A program made the position numbers and the translations under genes. From NCBI GenBank assembly GCA_037043455.1, contig JAWPHD010007135.1, forward strand, positions 1-64,000: a stretch of DNA of 64,000 nt. The letters run 5' to 3'. Source of the stretch: Cyrtodaria siliqua (Eukaryota; Mollusca; Bivalvia; Adapedonta; Hiatellidae). Under the pieces are notes generated by a model. The model was not told where the DNA came from, searched no databases, and worked only from the letters and a program-made list of their open reading frames with translations. Below are positions 10,970-20,486 of this stretch, one piece after another (position 1 is the first letter of the stretch; each line of letters opens with the position of its first letter).

Positions 10970-12336
10970 GTAACGTTACGTTTTAAGACAGTTCTCCAGT
11001 GTATTGAAGTATTTACCCTTCACACACTAATGATAAATCTTATATGAATGCATGTAGGCGTGTTCTGCTTATGTTTCATTGGGAGAGCAGTTAAATAAAC
11101 TTTAGAAAACCCAGAAGCCTCTTGATATGTACTATTAGTCACAACTATCAGTTTGTAATAAAACTATTATGGGTCAAATATCGATCAACAATTTGGGCAA
11201 GGAGGATCTCGAGAAAATCAATCTGAAGATGGGTGTATAATGTTTTATCGTATAGATAAACGTTCATAAATGTATGCGAAGGTATATGCCCTAAGAATTA
11301 GTTTCCAAAATAATTATACTAGAGTCAATAAACGATAAACCATCAATAAGCCAACCTAGATTCACGTTAATACGCTGTCACCAAATTTATATCTAGAAAC
11401 ACCCAACATATGAATCACTTATGCGCTGACTATTGTCTAGTACATATCCAACCAATTAACACAATTGAATTCGATTTGTACTTAGAAGTTGATTTTGCAA
11501 TTAAACAACAAAGAGCGTCGTTCATGACGACATTCCTGTCATAAGGTTGCAACAATTAAACCGGTATTCCAATAACTTATCACAATACCTTACCCTGAGT
11601 GGCAACCTGATATACGATTTCGATGCCTTCACTTGCAATTTAATATCTAAAGTTTACACTTTCTTTTCGAATGTATCGATTTTAATTTATTTTGAAAACC
11701 CTTTTGTATTCATTTTAAGAATTGGATTATCGTTTTCCAAATGCTCAACATCAGCCAACTCATTTCTCTGCGCCAATTACCCTATTAGTCCAAAGCTGTA
11801 TATTATTAAGCAATTTTCTTTCAAAATACGATTTAGTAATTTAATTCATGTGTGTTGCGTATAATTTTCATCTAAACACTTACTGCAAAAATAAGAAAAA
11901 CACGTAACTGTATGTGACACAGTATACGGTTAACTTGTAAACACTTAATTAAACCACAAATTACACTGACGATTTTGACATAAAACATAATTGATTGCTA
12001 AAATCTACATATGACCTACATATGACCCACTAAAAATGAATTGAGCGAAACACTGAAGCAACTTCGCTAATACAAGAATTACAACCATCTACACATAACG
12101 ATACCAGAAAGGGTCAACATATTCTATACAAACAATACAAACATTAATATCCATCTTTCACTATCATAACACAATCCGAACAGTCTGCCTTACTGAATCA
12201 CAGTGTACAACTGTGTCCGTTCTGATCTTGCATACGGCCGAATCTCTGCTTCTGTTTATATTATAGTGCCCGTTTACGAGCTCTGCTGACAGAGACTCTG
12301 AGTCAGGATGGTGTGTCTACCATAATCTCGGTGATA
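10970..12336. other. Unassigned AT-rich stretch
   Basis: The 105-codon frame at 11547-11864 is phenylalanine- and isoleucine-rich as expected for chance translation of AT-rich DNA; no domain is seen. No repeat recognised. Confidence 0.4.
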
Positions 12337-12516
12337 TTAGCGTTGGAATCCATACGTATGGACTGGACCATCAAAACCATTCGTACAGGACCGTCTGTCA
12401 TTGTAATCCTTTGTTGTATATCGCCCTTTAGTGATATGCTCAGTTGATCGACAATCCAATAGATGACTGTCCGGAACCGTCACTTCTGTCTGGGTTTGGG
12501 GTGTCCCAATACCGTT
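12337..12516 (-). pseudogene. Possible exon relic, unknown protein
   Basis: A 60-codon minus-strand frame without a start codon, in a locally less AT-rich patch (about 12200-12520). It contains TVPDSHLLDCRSTEHITKGR and NDRRSCTNGFDGPVHTYGFQ, a composition more protein-like than the surrounding chance frames. Another frame stays open just downstream (YHRDYGRHTILTQSLC). No family is recognised and no clear splice sites frame it. Confidence 0.25.
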
Positions 12517-12881
12517 TTATAGGCTATTCATCTGTATTAGTAATAATAAGCAACCTGAAACAATTTAGCTATAGTTAGTTAATTATCAAATACAAATAAA
12601 TTCAATTCAAATAAAATACAAACCGAGAAATATAATTTCGCTAAATACAAATCCCGTAAAAAAATATAGCATATCATTATAGTAACAATACACATTTTTA
12701 CCGGATCTGTGGTAATAATTAGTTTGAACTATTAGTCTTCTAATATTCAAAGTATAATTTTCACGCACGACTGATTTTATAGGATTGACGTTAAATGCAG
12801 AATTACATGATAATGTCAGAGTGTGCAGACATTGAAACTTACTAAACTGACTCAATAAATAACCGAGTCTGCCATTTTTCA

Positions 12882-12935
12882 CTCATGTTTGTGTTTGTTG
12901 CTTCCTAGGGATCCTCTTTCCAGTATTTATTAGTT
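12882..12935 (+). repeat. R250 fragment
   Basis: Only the CATGTTTGTGTTTGTTGCTT, AGGGATCC and AGTATTTATT landmarks are retained; the rest of the unit is absent. Confidence 0.65.
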
Positions 12936-13344
12936 GTACTACTTCCTTTATGGGTTTGATTGATGTAATATCTCAGTTGTGCAAATACCGACGAGTGTCA
13001 TATATTCGTGCTCAACCTGTTGTTGTTATGTGTTGTCAAATTGCTCATCATCGCATTGTTTGGCTTAATAACGAAAATGCAGTGTCCATCCATTTAGTAT
13101 CATAAGTTAGGGTTGACAACTATTAATTGGAAACATGCGATTTATCACATAACTCATGGCTTGGGAGTGGAATAACACCATTCTATATTTGTCATATATA
13201 ACATGTATAACTAGATATATAAGTATGCAAATAATCCTAATATGCGCTGTTCGATTTATGTCGGTTTCGCGTTTTAAAGCGACAGGCAAAATGCAATAAA
13301 AGTCGATATGTCAGTTATGTGATAAATATAATCTAACACTCGTT
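12936..13344. other. Unassigned stretch
   Basis: Nothing recognised between the R250 fragment and the hairpins. Confidence 0.45.
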
Positions 13345-13457
13345 CTCATTCATTATTGAATTTATTAAACTCGGTAGCAAAAATGATATAATGCTCGGCA
13401 AGAGCCTCGCATTATATCATTTTGACAACTCGTTTAATAAATTCAATAATGAATGAG
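13345..13457. repeat. Long hairpin (palindromic MITE-like)
   Basis: CTCATTCATTATTGAATTTA at 13345 is answered by its reverse complement ending at 13457. Inner arms ATGATATAATGC and GCATTATATCAT pair around a short centre near 13400. The structure is one 113-bp imperfect palindrome. It may be a small fold-back MITE or a former inverted duplication. Confidence 0.85.
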
Positions 13458-13583
13458 TAATCATGTAAGATGCTCTATTTAATATACTGAGCAAACTCTT
13501 TAGTAGACACTAATTGACTTCATATCCTACTAGGTTAAAAAGGGAGAAACATAATTAATTAATTAATCAATTCATGTGGATAT
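13458..13583. other. Spacer between two hairpins
   Basis: It contains a short (TTAA)n run near 13553-13573 and nothing else recognised. Confidence 0.45.
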
Positions 13584-13744
13584 AGAGAATAATCACCAGT
13601 CTCAGTGTGATATGAAACATATCTCACGAAAACACGTTGTAATTCGGTTAAAAAACGAGTTCAAAGAACGAGTTTTGCAATCGAATTACAACGTGTAAAG
13701 TGAGATATTTTTTTGTATCACACCGAGACTGTTGATTATTCTAT
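13584..13744. repeat. Second long hairpin
   Basis: AGAATAATCACCAGTCTCAG at 13586 pairs with CGAGACTGTTGATTATTCT near 13724-13742. Inner arms GTGTGATATGAAACATATCT / GAGATATTTTTTTGTATCAC and ACACGTTGTAATTCG / CGAATTACAACGTGT also pair. The total is about 160 bp with a loop around 13655-13675. It is unrelated in sequence to the hairpin 130 bp upstream. Confidence 0.85.
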
Positions 13745-14544
13745 TTATTATAAACCTGTCGGTGATTCTAATGATATTTAATTGAAAATACCTCCCCCTA
13801 CCAACTCGCGCGCCCCACACAAGGTGCCTTCGCGTATGACTACATTTGGCAGATTTTGAAATGAACCGTTAAGTGATATCGTCACACCAGTGATGATATC
13901 GAAACATGATATCATTTTTGTCTAATGCTAAACATATCTACCTGAGAAATCCTTATAAATCACTGATAGATATATAATAAAAGGTAATCTCACGATCTGG
14001 ACTTAACATATACTCGTCCCTGCTTGAACTTCTGAATCCTAGGGTGAGAATGCCCTATCACAATTTGAGGCTAATTATGGAATCTTATTATATTTGTTTC
14101 AATCCCTTTGTGTATAAATTAAACGTATAATTCATTTGTTAAAACGCAATTTAGAATAACAGGATGACATTAAAACGTTAATAGGTATTTCTGAACAAAT
14201 TAACAGACTAAAACTATGAATGTATTGATTTACTGCATAGTTTGTTTAAGTTGAATAGTACTTTATAAGTTACCCAAGTGATGGTCATTGATGAGGAACT
14301 GTTTATATGTTTCGTTTTATTTAGGAAAACGGCCCGACGAAACGTATAACCACACTCATGAAACTGGAAAAGTAATGTGTCCATCATGAGAAGATAGCCT
14401 TTGATTATGTTGGTTTCAATAGGTTTAAGCTCAGGGTCATTATAACCCGTTAATGCAACACAGCCGCTGTATAAATCTTCGTTGTCTCTATCCAGGTGTA
14501 TCATGATAAGAGAATGACCTATATACATATATTAATATATCGTG
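13745..14544. other. Unassigned stretch
   Basis: Short GATATC palindromes occur near 13870-13920. The minus-strand 104-codon frame at 14214-14528 has no recognised domain. Confidence 0.4.
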
Positions 14545-14720
14545 GTCAATACGTTAAAGGTCAATAAATACTGAAAAGGAATTCCATGAAATCAATTAAC
14601 ACAAACAAGAGATAAAAGTGGCAGACTCGGTCTTATTGAGTCTGTTCATGAGAGCTATTACAAAGTGCAACACTTCTCACGGCTCCTAGCACCGGCTTAA
14701 GCGATATTCTACTTTAAAGC
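14545..14720 (-). repeat. R250 partial copy, reverse orientation
   Basis: Complements of the landmarks are present: GTCAATAAATACTGAAAAGG near 14561, AACACAAACAAGAG near 14599, GAGTCTGTTCATGAGAG near 14638 and AGCACCGGCTTAAGC near 14688. About one unit remains. Confidence 0.78.
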
Positions 14721-15728
14721 CATATCGATTGGGCCTTATTGTAGAATTCAAGTTCACCATGACCTGATAATGTAAAACATTGTCCTCTCTATGACTCTTC
14801 AACATTTGTATGCCTGAAACGTCACAAGTGCACTGTCAAACGTGAAATGATACAGCTATTTACAGTCAAACATTCTAAAGAGATTCCTCTATAAGGAAAC
14901 CCCCATATATAAGGATACCACCTGCTTTAACAGACCACTATTTTCGTCCTCAATCGTATAGTTTTAAATTACGATGTTCCTGGATTATTTAATTCAAGGT
15001 CACCATAATGAAAACATCTTGTCCGTTCTATGAATCTTTAAGACTTGGGATTGTTGGCCAAGATCAGTACATGTTTGCAAAATGGGGTTGCTGCGCAAGG
15101 TAATTGTTTGTATTAACATAGACCACACACGTGTGGCTCCAGGCGCAACATTTAAAAATACTCACCCTTTCTATCTTCATTTGTATTATAGTATGTTTCA
15201 CTATAGCTCAAAGCACAGACATAATGATAAATATATAGGAGACAGTTTATGTGGCACACAGTTTATGTGGCATGGTACGGAAATGTGCACGCAATATTAT
15301 TTAATTTTAAACAATTTTTTTATCCTTCCAATTATGGTATTTTATTCACCTAAACCTTTAAACAATACAGGAGTGAGACGGAGATTTCAGTATTTTAATC
15401 CTCATCTTAATTATGATACATTTTTCTTTGAACAATTATTTATAAAAAAACAACAATGTGTTTTGAATATAAAGTAAAAAGATAAATTAGTATAGAACGA
15501 AAAGATAAGGTACCACGTGATATGATGACTATTAAACTAGGCCAGGTTCCAGTTCATTTATTATTTTGTCTGTACTCAATGCAACGTCAACGCGACAGCA
15601 TGGCAATGCATGATTATAATGAAAACTAATTATTTATAAAATAACATCAGATTATTCGAGTTTTCCATACCGTACTGTTTATTTAATTAACAAAACTAAA
15701 TAGGACAAGTAGCATTCAAGGACCACAG
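14721..15728. other. Unassigned stretch
   Basis: The longest frame, 131 codons at 15082-15477, is rich in Phe, Tyr, Asn and Ile, has no domain I recognise, and is treated as chance. No shared repeat is seen. Confidence 0.4.
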
Positions 15729-15753
15729 TCACACACAAACACACACACACGCA

Positions 15754-15785
<32 letters not shown>

Positions 15786-15787
15786 CA
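15729..15787. repeat. (CA)n/(GCAC)n microsatellite
   Basis: CA repeats flank an inner run of about six GCAC units. Simple sequence with no function implied. Confidence 0.95.
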
Positions 15788-15804
15788 AATATAAAGAACA
15801 CCTT

Positions 15805-16130
15805 TAAATATGAAGAAAAATCAAGATAAGACATCACCTTGGAAAAGTCAATGGAAACATAAGGCCGCTGGGGGTTTAAACCAGGTTCTAGAGTGCACCA
15901 AACCTCACTCTTACCCTATTGTCATCTCAAGAAAACAGGACAGTGTTAATAAAGATATCCCCTCCTGGTTATAATATCTAACAAACAAGGCAGCATTAAT
16001 AGGTATAAGTAAAACACATATATGATCATGTATATATACTATAAATAATCAAAAGAAAAGAAAGCCAAAAATGTAAGTACTCAATGACATGGCAGAAGCC
16101 AGAGCAACACGAGAACAAGCCGTTAAGAGT
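15805..16130 (-). repeat. PT retroelement 3' tail, reverse orientation
   Basis: On the minus strand the order is TTCTCGTGTTGCTCTGGCTT, TGCCATGTCATTGAGTACTT, GCTGCCTTGTTTGTTAGA, GGGTAAGAGTGAGGTTTGGT, GGTTTAAACCCCCAGCGGCC. At least nine other segments in this window share this order. The copy at 33870-34600 joins it to the decayed end of a Penelope-like coding region, so I read the family as the 3' untranslated tail of that retroelement. Multiple 5'-truncated copies of one 3' end fit retrotransposition. Confidence 0.72.
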
Positions 16131-16149
16131 ACAAGACAATATTAATAAT

Positions 16150-16480
16150 AAGTATAAAAGTCGAAAATTGCCATTGATGTGTGTCCTTTTGCGTGTTTTG
16201 GGGTTTACTGTGTTCTGTGAAAGCTATATTTCCTGTTCGACTTTTGTACTTATTTTTATTATAATGACAACAGGGTAAGAGTGGGATTTGGTTGACCCTG
16301 GTTTAAACTCATTTTCGGCCTTTTTAGTCACTGACCGTTCTAAATTGGAAGCCATGTTGTCAACTGTTTATGTTTGTGGTGGCTTATACCTTTCATATTA
16401 TTTGTCCTTATAATTATTGTTTGTTTCTATACGTGTTCCATCCATGTTATTGGCTGACTGTGGTTCTTGAATTGTTCGCA
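16150..16480 (+). repeat. PT retroelement 3' tail, forward orientation
   Basis: Plus-strand landmarks are TTTTGCGTGTTTTGGGGTTT, CTGTGTTCTGTGAAAGC and TGTTCGACTTTTGTACTTAT, then a second set, GGGTAAGAGTGGGATTTGG, CTGGTTTAAACTC, GTCACTGACCGTTCTAAATT and GTTGTCAACTG. It lies head to head with the copy just upstream. The 64-codon frame at 16084 is a translation of this repeat and recurs on the minus strand at 52917-53150. Confidence 0.7.
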
Positions 16481-16630
16481 AATAATATACACTTCTGTTA
16501 AGGTTAAGGTTAGGTCAGTTTTATAACTGTCCATGGTTAAGTGACTGTGTTTCATGCAGTTATTTTACACTATTTGTGAACATTAATATCGACCCATCCA
16601 AATCTAGATGACCATTTTCTTTGATGTTTT

Positions 16631-17236
16631 ATTTGTGTTATGCACTACGGTGAGTCATGTTGTATCAGTGAACACGCTCTGACTCCGCTAACGAATATAA
16701 TATTGATTATACGTTAGGTCCTACCTTTCATCCCCCGACAAACAACCACGAGACTTTACCTGAATGGCTTAATATCAGCCGAATGACACACAACTGTTCA
16801 TTTATACTAAGGTCATCATGCAAGGATACATGATTTGATATAAGACGGTGGGGGTCAAACCATTGAAACGTAAATCATATCCATAGCTGCAAACACGTCC
16901 GTTAGTCCCTCTATCCGTTCATCCATTGCCAATATTTGTGTTATGCACTACGGTAAGTCATGTTGTATCAGTGAACACGCTCTGACTCCGCTAACGAACA
17001 TAATATTGATTATACGTTAGGTCCTACCTTTCATCCCCCGACAAACAACCACGAGACTTTACCTGAATGGCTAAATATCAGCCGAATGACACACAACTGT
17101 TCATTTATACTAAGGTCATCATGCACGGATACATGATTTGATATAAGGGGGTGGGGGTCAAACCATTGAAACGTAAATTATATCCATAGCTGCAAACACG
17201 TCCGTTAGTCCCTCTATCCGTTCATCCATTGCCATA
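16631..17236 (+). repeat. Recent 303-bp tandem duplication
   Basis: ATTTGTGTTATGCACTACGG begins at 16631 and again at 16934. The two copies differ at only about seven positions by eye (for example GTGAGTC/GTAAGTC and GCAAGG/GCACGG), so the duplication is young relative to most repeats here. The unit includes ACACGCTCTGACTCCGC and CCCCCGACAAACAACCACGA. No coding frame spans it. Confidence 0.93.
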
Positions 17237-18652
17237 TCTCCTCTAAAACGTATTGCAACCAAATTAAATGTCGCATTACACATTTGTTTTGCACTCTGCT
17301 GCATACAAAGAAGAAAGTCTCTGGACCACTGTGTAATTTCCAGACTTTTCTTAAAGTGTTTTCTTCGTGAAATGTGAAGTCAATAGCTGAAAATGTCCAG
17401 TAAAAAAACAATATGTTGATCAATTTGCTTTTGTGTAAATATCAATAGATTGTGGAAACCCTATTGAATTTCAAATTAATTTTTCATATGCAGTATTTCG
17501 CGTTGTTATTTCCTCAGATATGGCCTCAACATATTTGGTCGTATCCAAACTAGTATGATTCTTGTCATCTTGAGCAAAACTAAAGAGAAAACAAATACAA
17601 AACAAAACGGTTCTGTTATTAAGCGAATAATATTCCTACAATTAGTTAAAAGAGAGATAACTGTGAACTTGAAGGGACGTATTTTAATTATGTATCTATA
17701 TACGTCTTTAGAACAACATATACGTCTATCATTTGCTAAATTCCCTGGTGTGGACTCTTTGTTATATTGTATATTTCCTTTTAATTGGATGTACTTTTAT
17801 TTACACTGTTTTGTCAATATGAGGTCTGAATATAGGATATTGGCAAGGTTGTGCAAGATCGATTTAAGCTACCAGTAAGCCATAGTGTATCCTTGCCGTT
17901 TCGAGACGGCTACCCTGCCTTCACCACGCTTTAAGTAGTGTCCTTCATTATGTTCATTGTATATTTAATTTCCCTTTGCTATGGCACAGTGGAAGCCTCC
18001 GGTGCCATTGCGTTTGGGTGCTGCAGTTTCAATAGGACCATTTATTCTCATTGTTGGTAGCTTATCGGTCATACCTATTATTGTCAAGCATACCATTTGA
18101 TGCAAGATATAATTTCATATTAAAAAGCCATATTGAATTTCATGTATGGTTAATCTCTCTGGAATTCCCGCAGAGCGTATTTTAATACGAGGTTTCCTAT
18201 GTAGATTTTCATGAGAGGGAGGACCATGCAAACGTATCCTCTCTTCAGCATGTATTGACATTTCTGTATGCGACAGAAAGGCAATATGTTCTAGTTAAAT
18301 ATCAAATTTGATACAGCCAAACATAGTAGTCTAAAACATAAACCGTTTATTATAACTCATGGACTTGTTTAAGGGTAATGAAGAAAAACTGCTTGACATC
18401 AAACTTCAACAGTCAATATCTAAGAAATAAAATGTTTTACTATAACATATAAGATATTGCATGTTTTGTCATTGTTATGCCTTTGAGTTTTAGAGCTGAG
18501 ATAATTGTAGTATTCGGACTCCAAGGTAATTGAAAAAACTATACGTGCGTATGTGGCTAATTTTTTCACTGATTGCAATGCGAGTTCTAAAGCTTTTGCC
18601 TGACTTTGAACTAAAATACCCTGTGTGAAAACATGCAACAACTGTAAAATAG
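17237..18652. other. Unassigned stretch with one short dispersed segment
   Basis: The segment at 17987-18055 (TGCCATTGCGTTTGG, AATAGGACC, CTCATTGTTG) is repeated at 38343-38410, giving a small dispersed repeat of about 65 bp. The 107-codon frame at 17555-17878 has no recognised domain. Nothing else is seen. Confidence 0.5.
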
Positions 18653-19124
18653 TTGAAATGTACAGCTGTTATTGTAGGTTTTACCCAGGCGGAGCCGATG
18701 GAATACACATCCGGAGAGATATGCACACATCCGGATACTGCTCGCAGACTTAGTGAAATCAAGTTTGGCTCGGAAACAGGGATAACAACGGGACACTTTG
18801 ATTTGTCAGGACCATGTATACTTAGAGGCAAAGTGTCCGAAAATGATATTACGATAGAACTTCATGACCAACTTCAAGTAGTAACCTTAGATCGAAACCA
18901 TCCATTTGCTGTGCATGGCGACTCTGGCTGGTTCCTTGGTCTTCATTCCATACCAAGGTAATGAAAAGGACATACGGCCTGTTGGCATACTTACTGGTGG
19001 AAGTGTTGGTGGTAAACTATGTTATGTTACTCCCTTAAGGGATGCTTTGACGGCGTGTGGTCTGAATAATTCCAGACTTAAATCATTTGTGGATAGGAAA
19101 AGAGAGAATATAGACTTAGAGTAG
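18653..19124 (+). pseudogene. Trypsin-like protease C-terminal fragment, frameshifted
   Basis: An open frame from 18653 (no ATG at the tip, stop just upstream) encodes IKFGSETGITTGHFDLSG and, near residue 87, FAVHGDSGW. GDSG is the signature around the catalytic serine of trypsin-fold peptidases. The frame ends at 18961, while an overlapping frame from 18906 to 19124 carries on with PVGILTGGSVGG and YVTPLRDAL, as expected after GDSG in mollusc trypsin-like proteins. The frame change falls within about 20 bases after the GDSG codons, where four bases separate GDSG from the expected next serine codon. Regions carrying the catalytic His and Asp are absent upstream. An AG after a T-rich run near 18674 could be a splice acceptor. 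A pseudogene fragment or a single-base sequencing error are both possible. Confidence 0.6.
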
Positions 19125-19500
19125 TGGCGCGTATGGTGGTTTGTGCGTGAGTTCGTGCATTGCGTGCCTGCGTGTGTTGATGTAAATGTGTATTGATAGA
19201 TGTGTAATTAAGCGTATACATGCATATGAGTAGGGCTTTGCTTATCGAAAATGTGTATGTGTATGTACGTGTATATATGAGTGTATGCTTTATGCGACGT
19301 TCGAAAAACATGTTATATTTCAATTTGTTTTTATATAGGAAAGCAATGTCATGTTATGCCTTTCCTAACTTTGTCAACTTATTGTTCGTACTGTCTGGCC
19401 AGTATAATGAATTAGTACGCACCCGTGTCTTTTAGTATCATTATTATTGCGATATATGTAATAATGAAGGTGCCGTATGGCTATGCTCCTAAAATAAAGA
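19125..19500. other. GT-rich unassigned stretch
   Basis: Loose GTGT/GCGT-rich sequence at 19130-19290 gives rise to open frames on both strands; not a clean microsatellite and not coding as far as I can see. Confidence 0.5.
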
Positions 19501-20417
19501 GCATTACGTGGTCCCGCCTTAATTCCATTAAGTTATGGGAAAGCTTATATTAGCAAGATTTAATAACGGATATTTCGACAATAAAACAATTTAAAACACA
19601 TTGTTTACTGAAAAAATGCAATAACCTGTTTAAAATTACCTGTTAAATGTTTTAAGTTTACAATATGCAATTTTTTTAAGCCGAATTATGGTTTTATTTC
19701 AAACCCCTGCCAACCCAGTTTCTGCTTCTTGGAGAAGGGGTTAGACGGGGTATGAAAGATAATAATCATACCACGTAATGGAAACCTTAAAGGGACTGTA
19801 CTGGTTTGGGTTGCTAAATCATAAATCGTAATTCAAAGGGGGTTTACATTGCTAATATTGTACATACAGTTCAAATAAAGTGTTTGTCAATCACAAAACA
19901 ATCATTCATAAGAACTTAAAGCATGCATGAATTTATATTAAATAATGTATACAACATAAACCTAGCCGACTACGCTAGATTTCTAGACCTTACTGTTTCA
20001 TTATCAAAACATAAACTGTAGGGATCATGAGGCCTAGCTTAGTGTATATACAAAACTGAAACACATTATGATGCTTGTATTGGTTTATTTTGATTGACAC
20101 CAACAAAAAAAATCCAGATCGCCTCCGCTTACTTTAGAAGTTATTTTGTAAATACATCATAGTGTACTTTTTGCTTTAGGTTCTAAGCAAGGCGTTACTA
20201 TCTTTTCATTTTGTTTAAAATATATTTTGATATTTTGTCTGAAAAAGAAGTTTGTTAAACTAATTTCGCGCTTGATTAGAGATACGGTTAAACTGCCAAA
20301 TAAAGAAAAGAACAATCTCATGAAATCCTCCATCTCATGAAGGATTTCCCTATAATCGACCACAGCAGTTAATATAAGTCCTTCACTTAATGCAATTAAG
20401 GCGGGACCACGTAATGC
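19501..20417. mobile_element. 917-bp TIR element, no transposase
   Basis: It starts GCATTACGTGGTCCCGCC (positions 19501-19518, with the repeat continuing to 19524) and ends with the exact reverse complement at 20394-20417. The 24-bp terminal inverted repeat is thus perfect. No clear target-site duplication is visible directly outside. The interior holds no transposase-like frame, so this is a non-autonomous DNA element. An internal ACCACGTAATGG string near 19772 resembles part of the TIR and may mark a rearrangement. Perfect TIRs suggest it is relatively young. The superfamily is unknown. Confidence 0.85.
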
Positions 20418-20486
20418 AATCAGAACATTTCATGTTTTAATATAAAAGGAGGGTGATGTGTGATTGATCTGTGGTGTATATTATCG

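Noticed and set aside
11547..11864. 105-codon plus-strand frame
   Set aside because: Phe/Ile/Ser-rich chance-like translation without motifs.
15082..15477. 131-codon plus-strand frame
   Set aside because: Composition is that of translated AT-rich DNA and no domain or neighbouring coding signal is visible. Kept only as unassigned sequence.
16084..16278. 64-codon frame as a small membrane protein
   Set aside because: The same translation recurs on the minus strand at 52917-53150 inside another PT tail, so it is repeat-derived.
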